Source: Thermoleophilia bacterium (lineage in GTDB: Bacteria > Actinomycetota > Thermoleophilia > Gaiellales > Gaiellaceae). From it: 64,000 nt of DNA. The translations under genes and the position numbers were made by a program. Position 1 is the first letter of the stretch. Every line of letters starts with the position of its first letter. Below, piece after piece: positions 15,894 through 24,115 of this stretch. The notes beneath the pieces are model-generated. The model saw only the letters and a list, made by a program, of their open reading frames with translations, was not told the origin of the DNA and did not search any database. The stretch lies in the NCBI GenBank assembly GCA_020845695.1, contig JADLFG010000029.1:1-64000 (forward strand). Direction: 5' to 3'.

Positions 15894-16409
15894 TCAGAGC
15901 CGGTCGACGACGTCGACCGGGACGCCGTAGGCCTCGAGCGCCGCGGCCACCCCCTCGGCGGGCGCCGTCGCCAGGCCGCCCCGGCCGGGAACGAGCCGCC
16001 GCGCGGCGCGGGCTGCCGGAACGAGGAGCCGCGACGGGTAGGCGTGCGACGCGCGCCAGCCGTCCTCGCACTCGACCACCGTGCCCCAGAGGGAGACCCG
16101 CCCGGCCACCCGGGCGACGCTGTCCGGCTTGCGCGACACCTGGCGGCCGAAGTCGAGCGCGGCAGCCGCCGTGCGCGTCCCGTGGATGCCGCAGCCGCAG
16201 CGCTCGCGCGGAGCGTAGTGGGGCGGGAGGCGGGCCAGCGCCGGCTCGAGCAGCGAGCGCCTGCACGCTGCCGTCGCCTCGCGCCGGGCGGGCCACACCG
16301 CCCAGAACGCGAGCGAGCAGAGCCGCAGCGCCCCGTCGAGCTCGACGACGTCCCAGACCCGCCAGCCCACGCGCGGCTCGATCAGGGCGGGAGCCCCCGG
16401 GCCGGGCAT
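15894..16409 (-). CDS. Hypothetical protein with a CGCGIHG motif
   Basis: A 171-residue protein of a family I cannot name. Its visible features are an N-terminal VGWRVWDV block, several conserved tryptophans, and a Cys/His cluster PRERCGCGIHGTRT near the middle that could bind metal or be structural, then a VSLWGTVVECEDGWRASHAYP segment. Similar proteins with a cysteine-rich xCxCGIYG core are common hypothetical genes in actinobacteria. Its ATG overlaps the stop of the preceding lipoprotein gene by one base, so it is translated with it. Confidence 0.6.
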   Translation of the reverse strand: MPGPGAPALIEPRVGWRVWDVVELDGALRLCSLAFWAVWPARREATAACRRSLLEPALARLPPHYAPRERCGCGIHGTRTAAAALDFGRQVSRKPDSVARVAGRVSLWGTVVECEDGWRASHAYPSRLLVPAARAARRLVPGRGGLATAPAEGVAAALEAYGVPVDVVDRL

Positions 16410-17575
16410 CAGCCGCCCGTCAGCCGGTAGATGGCGCCGTCGAGGGAGACGAGGTAGAGCTCGCCGCCGGGCCCCTCGCCGAAGGACGACAGGCTCTCGA
16501 CCTCGAGCGAGTGACGCCGGACGTCCGTCGCCTTACCGCTCTGCTGGCGCAGGCTCCAGATCCGGCCGCTGCAGTAGTCGCCGAAGAAGTAGCGGCCGCC
16601 GGCGGCCGGGATCGCCGAGCCGCGGTAGACGAAACCGCCGGTGACCGAGCAGCCGTTGTCGCGTCCGTAGACGTGGATCGGCCCGACGAGCTTCCCCGCC
16701 GGGTTCGCCGCCCGGTCCTCGTAGCGCTCGCGGCCCTCGTACACGTCCCAACCGTAGTTCTCGAGCCCGGGGCTCGACCGGCGCGTGAAGTCGATCTCCT
16801 CCCACCGGTCCTGGCCGACGTCGGCGATCCAGAGATCCCCCGTCGAGCGGTCGAACGAGAACCGCCACGGGTTGCGCAGCCCGTAGCCGGCGAGCTGCCA
16901 CTTCGCGTCCGCCCGGTCGACGTTCAGGCGCAGCAGCTTGCCGAGCCGCGAGGAGAGGTTCTGCGCCCGGTTTCCCGGATCGCCGCCCGAGCCGCCGTCG
17001 CCCATGCCGACGTAGAGGAGGCCGTCGGGACCGAACGCGAGCTGGCCGCCGTTGTGGTTCTCGTAGGGCTGGTCGACCCAGAGGAGCTGGCGGCGCTTGA
17101 CCGGCTGCCCGCTCGTGCGCGCCTCGTACTCGACGACGCGCGTGTCGCCGCGCCGGTCCGTGTAGTCGACGTAGAAGCGGCGGTTCGACGCGTAGTCCGG
17201 GTGGAAGGCGACGGAGAGGAGCCCCTGCTCGCCGCCGCTGCGAACGAGGCTGCGGAGGTCGAGGAAGGGGCTGGAGCGCAGCTCGCCGCCCTCGAGCACG
17301 CGGATCGTCCCGGCCTGCTCGACGATGTAGACGCGGTTCGGCTCGCCGGGCGCGGCCGCGACGTGGACGGGCGCGGCGAGCCCGCCCACGACCTCGACCA
17401 GGCGGAGCTTCAGCTTCGCCCCCGCGGCCGCCTCCACCTCGGGGGCGCCGGCCTCGGCGGCCGTCCCCGCCGGCGCCGTCTCCGCCTCCGGGGCGGGCGG
17501 TGGCTCGCCGGCCGGCTCTCCCGAGCCGCAGCCGGCGAGCGCGGCGGCCGCGAGCGCGAGCGCGATCAGCCTCAT
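16409..17575 (-). CDS. PQQ-type glucose/sorbosone dehydrogenase-like lipoprotein
   Basis: A 388-residue exported protein. The signal peptide ends in the lipobox LAAAALAGCGS, followed by a Pro/Ala/Glu linker to about residue 50. The rest is a six-bladed beta-propeller of the GSDH family, with typical blocks EQGLLSVAFHPDYASN, NHNGGQLAFGPDGLLYVGMGDGG, LRNPWRFSFDRSTGDLWIADVGQ and NYGWDVYEG. Members oxidise sugars in the periplasm or cell wall with PQQ and calcium, but several have lost activity, so an enzymatic role is not certain. Confidence 0.85.
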   Translation of the reverse strand: MRLIALALAAAALAGCGSGEPAGEPPPAPEAETAPAGTAAEAGAPEVEAAAGAKLKLRLVEVVGGLAAPVHVAAAPGEPNRVYIVEQAGTIRVLEGGELRSSPFLDLRSLVRSGGEQGLLSVAFHPDYASNRRFYVDYTDRRGDTRVVEYEARTSGQPVKRRQLLWVDQPYENHNGGQLAFGPDGLLYVGMGDGGSGGDPGNRAQNLSSRLGKLLRLNVDRADAKWQLAGYGLRNPWRFSFDRSTGDLWIADVGQDRWEEIDFTRRSSPGLENYGWDVYEGRERYEDRAANPAGKLVGPIHVYGRDNGCSVTGGFVYRGSAIPAAGGRYFFGDYCSGRIWSLRQQSGKATDVRRHSLEVESLSSFGEGPGGELYLVSLDGAIYRLTGG

Positions 17576-17641
17576 CGGGACACGGTAGCGGGCGCCGGCC
17601 CCGGACGGGCGAGCGCCCCGGGATCCGGGGCGCTCAGGTCA

Positions 17642-17725
<84 letters not shown>

Positions 17726-17777
17726 GCGCACGCGAAGTCTAGCGTTGACGACGTCCGCCCGGGGCGCTACTCTGGAG

Positions 17778-17791
17778 CGAACAGGTGTTCG
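17778..17791. promoter_or_regulatory. SOS box of lexA
   Basis: CGAACAGGTGTTCG matches the Bacillus/actinobacterial LexA-binding consensus CGAACRNRYGTTCG at every position. It lies just downstream of a TACTCT -10-like box (17768-17773) and 14 bases before the lexA start, so LexA bound here would block its own transcription. Confidence 0.88.
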
Positions 17792-17805
17792 ATCAGGAGG
17801 GTGAG

Positions 17806-18429
17806 ATGCTGAGCGAACGGCAGCGTGAGATCTACGACTTCATCGTCGCGTACGCGCGTCGCCACGGGTATCCGCCGACCGTGCGCGAGATCGGCGCGGA
17901 GGTCGGGCTCGCGTCCCCCTCGACGGTGCACGTCCACCTCGCGAAGCTCGAGCAGGCGGGCTACGTGCGTCGCGACCCGGCGAAGCCGCGCGCGCTCGAG
18001 CTGGTCGGCCGCGAGCGCGAGCCCGGGCATGACGCGGGCCACGTGCGCGTGCTGCCGCTCCTGGGCGAGATCGCGGCCGGCTCGCCGCTCCTCGCCGAGG
18101 AGAACGTCGAGGACTACCTCGCCGTGCCGGAGACGCTCTCGCGCGGCGGCGAGGAGTTCCTGCTCCGTGTCCGCGGCGAGAGCATGATCGAGGCGGGGAT
18201 CATGCCCGGCGACGTCGTCGTCGTCCGCCGCCAGCAGGCCGCCGAGAACGGGGACGTCGTCGCCGCGCTCGTCGGGAACGACGAGGGCGCGAGCGAGGCG
18301 ACCGTGAAGACGTTCTACCGCGACGGCGGCCGCGTCCGGCTTCAGCCCGAGAACGCGGCGCTCGAGCCCCTCTACCCCGAGCACGTCCAGATCCTCGGCA
18401 AGGTTGTGGGGCTGTTTCGCCGGCTATGA
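17806..18429 (+). CDS. lexA: LexA SOS-response repressor
   Basis: A 207-residue repressor with autoprotease. The N-terminal winged helix recognises DNA (PPTVREIGAEVGLASPSTVHVHL). The RecA-stimulated cleavage site is Ala91-Gly92 in GEIAAGSPLLAEE. The catalytic dyad is Ser126 in RGESMIEAGI and Lys168 in EATVKTFYR. ATG at 17806 is preferred over an in-frame GTG at 17785 because CAGGAGGGTGAG immediately precedes it and the GTG lies in the SOS box. Autoregulation is indicated by that box. The next small gene starts inside the lexA stop. Confidence 0.95.
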   Translation: MLSERQREIYDFIVAYARRHGYPPTVREIGAEVGLASPSTVHVHLAKLEQAGYVRRDPAKPRALELVGREREPGHDAGHVRVLPLLGEIAAGSPLLAEENVEDYLAVPETLSRGGEEFLLRVRGESMIEAGIMPGDVVVVRRQQAAENGDVVAALVGNDEGASEATVKTFYRDGGRVRLQPENAALEPLYPEHVQILGKVVGLFRRL

Positions 18430-18614
18430 CCGTCGCCGTGCTTGCCCGCACCCTGGACGAGGAGCTCGAGGCGCTGCTCGCCGGCGACGCCGGGGAGTGC
18501 CCGGTGTGCGGGGAGCCGGCGGAGGCCGCGGGCGGGCGGGTCGAGTGCCGCGCCTGCGGCTCGGTGCTCGAGGCGTGCACGGGAGAGGGCGAGCCGCAGC
18601 TCGCGCTCGTGTGA
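18426..18614 (+). CDS. Small zinc-ribbon protein
   Basis: A 62-residue protein whose ATG overlaps the lexA stop (ATGA), so it is translated with it. Two Cys-x2-Cys knuckles, C25/C28 in ECPVCGEP and C41/C44 in ECRACGSV, can form one zinc ribbon. The N-terminal 20 residues form an acidic helix. No named family is recognised. Coupling to lexA makes SOS control likely. Confidence 0.65.
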   Translation: MTVAVLARTLDEELEALLAGDAGECPVCGEPAEAAGGRVECRACGSVLEACTGEGEPQLALV

Positions 18615-18632
18615 GGGCTCATTGTCACTGGT

Positions 18633-18638
18633 TATACT
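18633..18638 (+). promoter_or_regulatory. -10 box of a leaderless antitoxin-toxin transcript
   Basis: TATACT lies seven bases before the antitoxin ATG at 18645, so the message would start at or next to the start codon. ATAC and GTAT flanking five bases (18634-18646) form a small inverted repeat across the box, a possible binding site for the antitoxin. Confidence 0.5.
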
Positions 18639-18644
18639 CCGGGT

Positions 18645-18881
18645 ATGAAAACGGCTGTCTCGATCCCCGATGACCTGTTCCGGCAGGCGGAGGAGCTGGC
18701 CCACCGCCTCGGCAAGTCGCGCAGCCAGGTATATCGCGAGGCTCTTGCGGAGTACGTTCTGCGGCGCGAGCCGCGCTCGGTGACCCGCATCCTGGACGAG
18801 TTGGCTGCCGAGCTCGATGGCGAGCTTGATCCATGGGTCGCCGCCGCCGCCCGGGGAGTCCTCGAGCGCGCCGAGTGGTAG
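18645..18881 (+). CDS. Ribbon-helix-helix antitoxin, MazE/CopG type
   Basis: A 78-residue protein. Its N-terminus MKTAVSIPDDLFRQAEELAHRLGKSRSQVYREAL is a ribbon-helix-helix DNA-binding domain, with the beta strand TAVSI and the turn GKSRSQ. The acidic tail (ELAAELDGELDPW) would bind and block the toxin. It overlaps the toxin gene by seven bases and probably represses its own promoter. Confidence 0.87.
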   Translation: MKTAVSIPDDLFRQAEELAHRLGKSRSQVYREALAEYVLRREPRSVTRILDELAAELDGELDPWVAAAARGVLERAEW

Positions 18882-19222
18882 TCAGCCAGGGCGATGTCTT
18901 CTGGGCGTCGCTCCCGGATCCGACCGGATCCGGGCCCGGGCTTCGCCGGCCGGTCGTGGTCGTCCAGGGTGATGCGTTCAACGCGAGCAGACTCGCCACC
19001 GTCGTCGTCGTTCCGCTCACGAGCAATCTCCGCTGGGCGGCGGCGCCGGGAAACGTGCTGCTACCCGCTACTCGCACCGGGCTTCCGAAGGACTCCGTCG
19101 CGAACGTCTCGCAGATCGTGACGATCGATCGCGGTGTGCTGGCAGAGCGCGTCGGCCGGGTTGCCCCGGCAGACCTTGCCGTCGTTCTCTCCGGGTTCGA
19201 CGTCGTTCTCGGCCGCACGTAG
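18875..19222 (+). CDS. mazF: MazF-type mRNA interferase toxin
   Basis: A 115-residue PemK/MazF toxin. It has the family pattern QGDVFWASLPDPTGSGPG, RRPVVVVQGDAFN, TVVVVPLTSN, and a C-terminal SQIVTIDRGVL. The usual RNA-cleavage residues Arg and Thr/Ser lie in RRPVVVV and PLTSN. The GTG at 18875 precedes the antitoxin stop, which fixes the two as one unit. It would cut mRNA at short motifs when the antitoxin is degraded. rnpB begins immediately after it. Confidence 0.88.
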   Translation: MVVSQGDVFWASLPDPTGSGPGLRRPVVVVQGDAFNASRLATVVVVPLTSNLRWAAAPGNVLLPATRTGLPKDSVANVSQIVTIDRGVLAERVGRVAPADLAVVLSGFDVVLGRT

Positions 19223-19249
19223 CCTCTCGCGTTCCGCGCTACACTCGGG

Positions 19250-19583
<334 letters not shown>

Positions 19584-19586
19584 CGG

Positions 19587-19612
19587 AAAAAGCCCTGGAA
19601 ACGGGGCTTTTT
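19587..19612 (+). terminator. Intrinsic terminator of rnpB
   Basis: AAAAAGCCC pairs with GGGCTTTTT around an 8-base loop, followed by the T-run within the stem's 3' side. It is the only classic T-rich terminator I saw in the window, and lies four bases after the P1 helix of rnpB. Confidence 0.88.
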
Positions 19613-19940
19613 CTATGCCTGCGATTCGCCGGCGACTCGTCAGGCTCGCCCCGCGGCGGGGTGACCGCGGTCTCCTACAGGCGCCAGGCGCCCTGGCGGG
19701 CCTCGAACACCGGGAGCGTCCGCAGCGGACGATCCGGAGCGGCTCGCCGCGGATCGGAGCCGCCTCAGCCTCTTGGCCGCGGGGTACGCGCTGAGGACCC
19801 GAGCTCGCGCTCGAAGCGGTCGAGGAGGGCGAGGAGGTCCGCGCGGCGGACAGCGAACTCGGGCTCCGTCCGCCCGGGTGCTGACGCTGCCGCCCCTACC
19901 GCCGCGGCCCCCCGTCGCCTGCCACTTGACCCGCGAGCCC
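19613..19940. other. Intergenic stretch between rnpB and ubiD, no clear gene
   Basis: About 330 bases without a convincing gene. On the reverse strand a short frame ending near 19771 encodes EPEFAVRRADLLALLDRFEREL, which looks like the end of a helical protein, but no start or full domain can be found; it may be a gene remnant. The island's first regulated promoter begins at 19945. Confidence 0.4.
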
Positions 19941-19944
19941 GCAG

Positions 19945-19981
19945 TTGACAAAGTTCGCGGTGTTGGTCATAACATCATACC
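19945..19981 (+). promoter_or_regulatory. ubiD promoter with island operator (site A)
   Basis: TTGACA (19945-19950) and CATAAC (19968-19973) are 17 bases apart. The 17-mer GGTCATAACATCATACC (19965-19981) covers the -10 box and matches, on the reverse strand, the motif shared by four other island promoters. Site A is the weakest match of the five. Confidence 0.55.
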
Positions 19982-20003
19982 GAGACATGGGAGGAACGTA
20001 CCG

Positions 20004-21602
20004 ATGACGACCCAGGCCCGGCGCTCGGCGGGCATCAACTTGGCGGGCCCGCCCGCCGCGCCCGAGGACATCCGCTCGATCGGTAGCACGCTCGACTGGC
20101 TTCGCCGCGAGGGGCTCCTGCTCGAGACCGACGTCCCGGTGAGCGGCGATCTCGAGGTGATCGGGCTCCAGAAGCACTTCGACGGCAGCGTGCCGATCCT
20201 GTTCAACAACGTCAGGGACTACGAGCACGCCCGGGTCGTCACGAACCTCTTCTGCAACATGGACATCCTCGACCGGATGTTCGGCTGGGAGGGGCGGCAA
20301 GACCGCACGCGCAAGCTCGCGCACGCGCTGACCCACCCGCTGCCCTGCGAGATCGTCACCGGCGACGAGGCGCCCTGCCAGGAGGAGGTGATCACCGACG
20401 ACCTGGACGTGAACAAGTACGTCGTGACGATCCGCCACACCGCGCTCGAGCCCGAGCGCACCATCGGCAGTGGCAATAGCGTCGTCGTCGGTGACTACTT
20501 CCGCGGCGGCAGCCACATCGGCTACAACCGCATGAACTTCCGCTGGGGCAACGTCGGCACGTTCCAGTCCGCGCCCGGCTCGCACATGTGGCAGGTGATC
20601 ACGGAGCACTACGACGACCCCGATGGGATCCCGCTGACGATGTGCTTCGGCCTGCCACCGGCGTGCACGCTGATCGCGGGCGGCGGCTTCGACTACGTCG
20701 TGCTCCCGCGCGGGGCCGACGAGCTGGGCGCGGCGGGGGCCGTTCAGGGCTTCCCGGTGCGACTCGTCAAGGCGCGCACCGTCGACGCCTGGGCCGTGGC
20801 GGACTGCGACCTCGTCCTCGAGGGCGTGCTGAAGCCGCGGGACAAGCGCTACGAGACCGCCGACTCCGAGGAGGCGGGGGTCCAGGGCCGGCTCCCGTTC
20901 CATCCCGAGTGGGCCGGCTACATGGGCAAGGCCTACCGCGCACCGACGTTCCATGTCTCCGCGATCACGATGAGGCGCCGCGAGTCGAAGCCGGCGATCT
21001 ACGCGCTCGGCGTCCACATGGCAGACGACTCGAACATCGATACGACCGTTCGCGAGGCCGCGATCTACGAGCTCTGCGAGCGGCTCCAGCCCGGCATCGT
21101 CCAGGACGTCCACATCCCCTTCTGCATGACCGACTGGGGCGGCTGCATCATCCAGGTCAAGAAGCGCAACCGGATCGAGGAGGGCTGGCAGCGGAACTTC
21201 CTCGCGGCGGCGCTCGCGTGCAGCCAGGGGATGAGGCTCGCGATCGCGGTCGACACGGACATCGACATGTACTCGATGGACGACATCATGTGGGCGCTGA
21301 CGACGCGCGTGAACCCGCACACGGACATCCTCAACCCGCTCCCGGGCGGGATCGGGCAGACGTTCCAGCCGGCCGAGCGGATGACCGCCGGCGAGAAGGA
21401 GTGGACGGCCTCGAACACGCGCTTCGAGGGCGGGATGGGGATCGACGCGACGATGCCGTTCGGGTACGAGAGCGACTTCCAGCGTCCCGTCTACCCCATC
21501 GATCGCGTCGACCCTGCCGACTGGTTCAGCGGCGACCAGGTCGAGGCGGCGCGAGCCGTGATGAAGGGCTGGGTGGAGGTGCTGGCGCGGACCGGTCGCT
21601 GA
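20004..21602 (+). CDS. UbiD-family prenylated-FMN-dependent decarboxylase
   Basis: A 532-residue member of the UbiD family, which (de)carboxylates aromatic, heteroaromatic or unsaturated acids with prenylated FMN. Family landmarks are the cofactor/metal region with SGNSVVVGDYFRGG and HIGYNRMNFRW (the catalytic arginine lies in GYNRMN), the LVLEGVLKP glutamate, and the C-terminal block AYRAPTFHVSAITMRRR. ATG at 20004 has GGGAGGAACG ahead. It starts an operon with two CoA-transferase subunits and a FadR-type regulator, so the substrate may be a CoA ester, as for phthaloyl-CoA decarboxylase. The ubiX gene for its cofactor lies at 47 kb under a similar operator. The actual substrate is not known. 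Confidence 0.88.
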   Translation: MTTQARRSAGINLAGPPAAPEDIRSIGSTLDWLRREGLLLETDVPVSGDLEVIGLQKHFDGSVPILFNNVRDYEHARVVTNLFCNMDILDRMFGWEGRQDRTRKLAHALTHPLPCEIVTGDEAPCQEEVITDDLDVNKYVVTIRHTALEPERTIGSGNSVVVGDYFRGGSHIGYNRMNFRWGNVGTFQSAPGSHMWQVITEHYDDPDGIPLTMCFGLPPACTLIAGGGFDYVVLPRGADELGAAGAVQGFPVRLVKARTVDAWAVADCDLVLEGVLKPRDKRYETADSEEAGVQGRLPFHPEWAGYMGKAYRAPTFHVSAITMRRRESKPAIYALGVHMADDSNIDTTVREAAIYELCERLQPGIVQDVHIPFCMTDWGGCIIQVKKRNRIEEGWQRNFLAAALACSQGMRLAIAVDTDIDMYSMDDIMWALTTRVNPHTDILNPLPGGIGQTFQPAERMTAGEKEWTASNTRFEGGMGIDATMPFGYESDFQRPVYPIDRVDPADWFSGDQVEAARAVMKGWVEVLARTGR

Positions 21603-21635
21603 CCCGGTGGCGGTCCCGCGTCGCACGGCACCCGC

Positions 21636-22832
21636 ATGGAGCGCCCGCTCAGCTTCCGCGCCCTCGATCTCACCGGCGAGCTCGGCTGGCTCTGCGGCAA
21701 GATCCTCGCCGACTGGGGTGCTGACGTCGTCAAGATCGAGCCGCCCGGAGGCGAATCCGGGCGGCGCTCCGCGCCGCTACTGCCGGACGGTGTCGGCGCG
21801 GCGTGGCTCGCGTTCAACGCCGGCAAGCGGGGTATCGTGCTCGACCTCGAGCTGGCCGGCGACCGCGAGCGGCTCCTGCGCCTCGTCGAGGGAGCCGACG
21901 TCGTGCTCGAGAGCTTCGCGCCCGGCTACCTGGCCGGGCTGGGGCTGTCGTTCGAGCGGCTGCGCGCCGCCAATCCGCGGCTCGTCCTGACCTCGATCAC
22001 CCCCTACGGGCAGACGGCGCCCGCCGCCGCCGCCCCGGCCTCGGACCTCGAGCTGATGGCGGCCTCGGGCGCCGTCTGGCTTGCGGGCGACTCCGACCGT
22101 CCCCCGGTGCGCATCTCCGAGCCCCAGGCGGCGTGCTGGGCGTCGCTGCACGCGGCGCTCGGGACGCTCGTCGCGCACCATCACCGCGAGCTGACCGGTC
22201 GCGGGCAGCATGTGGACGTGTCGGCGCAGGCGGCGGTCGTGACAGCGCTCGCCCACGCCCCCTACTTCTACGATCTGAACCGGGAGGTCCCGGCGAGGAA
22301 CGGCCCCTTCCTCGTCGGCCGCAACATCGACGGCGCGGCGATGCGCAACGTCTGGCCGTGCCGGGACGGGCACGTCAGCTTCGCCATCTACGGCGGCGCT
22401 GCCGGCCGGAACTCCAACCGCCAGCTGGTTGCCTGGATGGCCGAGCGTGCGATGGCGCCTCCCTGGCTGGTCGAGCTCGACTGGGAGAGCTTCGAGCCGG
22501 CCACGATGACCGCCGACGAGGTACGCCGCCTCGAGGACGCGATCGCCCCGTTCGTGCTGACGGTGACGCGCCGGGAGTTCCTCGAGCAGGCCGCGGCGCG
22601 GCGGATCCTCGCCTACCCGGTCGCCCGCGTCGACGACATCGCGTGCGACCCGCAGCTCGAGAGTCGCGAGGTCTGGCAGGAGATCGCGGCTGCCGAGTCC
22701 GGCACCCCGGTGCGCCTTCCCAGCGGTCTGCCGCGCTTCGGGAGCGCGCTGCCGCGCGTCGCACGGCCCGCCCCGCGCGTGGGCGAGCACGACGCGGAGA
22801 TCCTCGGAGCCCCGCTCGCGAGCGCCAGATGA
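21636..22832 (+). CDS. CaiB/BaiF class III CoA-transferase, subunit lacking the catalytic Asp
   Basis: A 398-residue family III CoA-transferase fold: N-terminal GELGWLCGKILADWGADVVKIEPP and the linker motif VLESFAPGYLAGLGL are typical. The catalytic aspartate (Asp169 of formyl-CoA transferase) should lie in the helix around residue 166; here that place reads SEPQAACWASLHAALG, with Ala where Asp is expected. The next gene, its paralogue, keeps the Asp. The two overlap by four bases, so a hetero-oligomer with one active subunit is likely, as known for BbsEF and succinyl-CoA:phthalate CoA-transferases. The assignment of the missing residue is by eye alignment. Confidence 0.85.
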   Translation: MERPLSFRALDLTGELGWLCGKILADWGADVVKIEPPGGESGRRSAPLLPDGVGAAWLAFNAGKRGIVLDLELAGDRERLLRLVEGADVVLESFAPGYLAGLGLSFERLRAANPRLVLTSITPYGQTAPAAAAPASDLELMAASGAVWLAGDSDRPPVRISEPQAACWASLHAALGTLVAHHHRELTGRGQHVDVSAQAAVVTALAHAPYFYDLNREVPARNGPFLVGRNIDGAAMRNVWPCRDGHVSFAIYGGAAGRNSNRQLVAWMAERAMAPPWLVELDWESFEPATMTADEVRRLEDAIAPFVLTVTRREFLEQAAARRILAYPVARVDDIACDPQLESREVWQEIAAAESGTPVRLPSGLPRFGSALPRVARPAPRVGEHDAEILGAPLASAR

Positions 22833-24058
22833 GCGAGCCGGGGCGGGCCCAGGCGCTCGCGGGGCTACGCGTCGTCGAGCTCGGCGGTTTCGCCGCGGGA
22901 CCGTGTGTCGGCAAGCACCTCGCTGATCACGGCGCGGAGGTAATCCGAATCGAGAGCAGGCACGCGCTCGACGGGTTTCGCACGAACTACCCGCCCTTCA
23001 AGGACAACGAGCCGGGTCCCGAGCGGGCGGCGCTGTTTGCCATGACCAACGACAACAAGCTGAGCGTCACGCTCAACCTCAAGACGCCCTCGGGCGTGGC
23101 CGTGGCGCGGCGGCTGATCGCCAGGGCTGACGTGGTCGTCGAGAACTTCACCCCCGGTGTGATCGACCGCCTCGGGCTCGACTACGAGACGCTTCGTGCC
23201 GCCAACCCCGGCCTGGTCCTCCTGAGCACGTGCAACCAGGGGCGCACCGGGCCGCGCTCCCGTCAACCCGGCTTCGGTACCCAGCTGACCGCGCTGTCCG
23301 GCTTCGTCCACGTCACCGGGTGGCCCGATCGCGATCCGTCTCTCCTCTTCGGCCCCTACATCGACTACATCGCCGTCGGGTACGGGGCGTGCGCGGTCCT
23401 CGCCGCCCTCGACCGGCGGCGGCGGACCGGTGAGGGCTGCCACATCGATCTCTCCCAGTACGAGGCCGGCGTCCAGTTCATGGCCCCGGCGCTGCTCAGC
23501 TACTTCGCCAGCGGCCGGATCGCAGACCGTTGTGGCAATCGTCACCCGGTCGCCGCACCCCATGGCGTCTACCCGTGCCTCGGCGAGGAGCGCTGGGTCG
23601 CCCTCAGCGTCCACGACGACGCCGAGTGGCGGCGGTTTCGAGCCGCGCTCGGCGAGCCGCCTTGGGCGCTCGGCCAGGAGCTCGGGCGGGCGGCCGAACG
23701 CAAGCGCCGGGAGGACGAGCTCGACCGCCACATCACCGCCTGGACGGGCGGTCTGGCGCGCGAGGAGGTGGTCGCGAGGCTCCGGGCGGCGAGCGTGCAC
23801 GTGGCCCCCGTAAACGACATGGCCGACCTGTTCGCCGACCCGGGGCTCGCCGCGCACGGGTTCTGGCAGCCGCTCGACCATCCGGAGCTCGGAGCTCACC
23901 ACGCGGAGGCCCCTCCCTACCGGCTCACGGAGACACCCGCGGACATCCACACCGCCGCGCCGCTCACGGGCGAGCACACCCGTCGAGTGCTCGTCGAGCT
24001 GCTCGGGGTCTCCGAGCCGGAGCTCGCCCGGCTCGAGGCCGAAGGTGCGCTCGAGTAG
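22829..24058 (+). CDS. CaiB/BaiF class III CoA-transferase, catalytic subunit
   Basis: A 409-residue family III CoA-transferase. It opens ALAGLRVVELGGFAAGPCVGKHLADHGAEVIRIE, has VVENFTPGVIDRLGLDYETL, and keeps the catalytic aspartate, Asp179, in FGPYIDYIAVGYG, which forms the acyl-anhydride intermediate. It would move CoA from a donor such as succinyl-CoA to the acid used by this pathway. It overlaps the Asp-less paralogue and precedes the regulator. The donor and acceptor cannot be read from sequence. Confidence 0.88.
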   Translation: MSEPGRAQALAGLRVVELGGFAAGPCVGKHLADHGAEVIRIESRHALDGFRTNYPPFKDNEPGPERAALFAMTNDNKLSVTLNLKTPSGVAVARRLIARADVVVENFTPGVIDRLGLDYETLRAANPGLVLLSTCNQGRTGPRSRQPGFGTQLTALSGFVHVTGWPDRDPSLLFGPYIDYIAVGYGACAVLAALDRRRRTGEGCHIDLSQYEAGVQFMAPALLSYFASGRIADRCGNRHPVAAPHGVYPCLGEERWVALSVHDDAEWRRFRAALGEPPWALGQELGRAAERKRREDELDRHITAWTGGLAREEVVARLRAASVHVAPVNDMADLFADPGLAAHGFWQPLDHPELGAHHAEAPPYRLTETPADIHTAAPLTGEHTRRVLVELLGVSEPELARLEAEGALE

Positions 24059-24115
24059 CCCTGCGCCGCACGCCGGTCGTAGGAGCGGCCCCACCCACTA
24101 TCGTTCCCCTGGCGT

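Noticed and set aside
19640..19951. 103-codon minus-strand gene between rnpB and ubiD
   Set aside because: Composition is Gly/Arg/Pro-rich and frame-shadow-like; only a short different frame looks protein-like and has no start.
24060..24115. A sixth island operator in front of fadR
   Set aside because: Only an ACGATAGT half matches on the reverse strand; the outer GGTA and TACC ends are missing.
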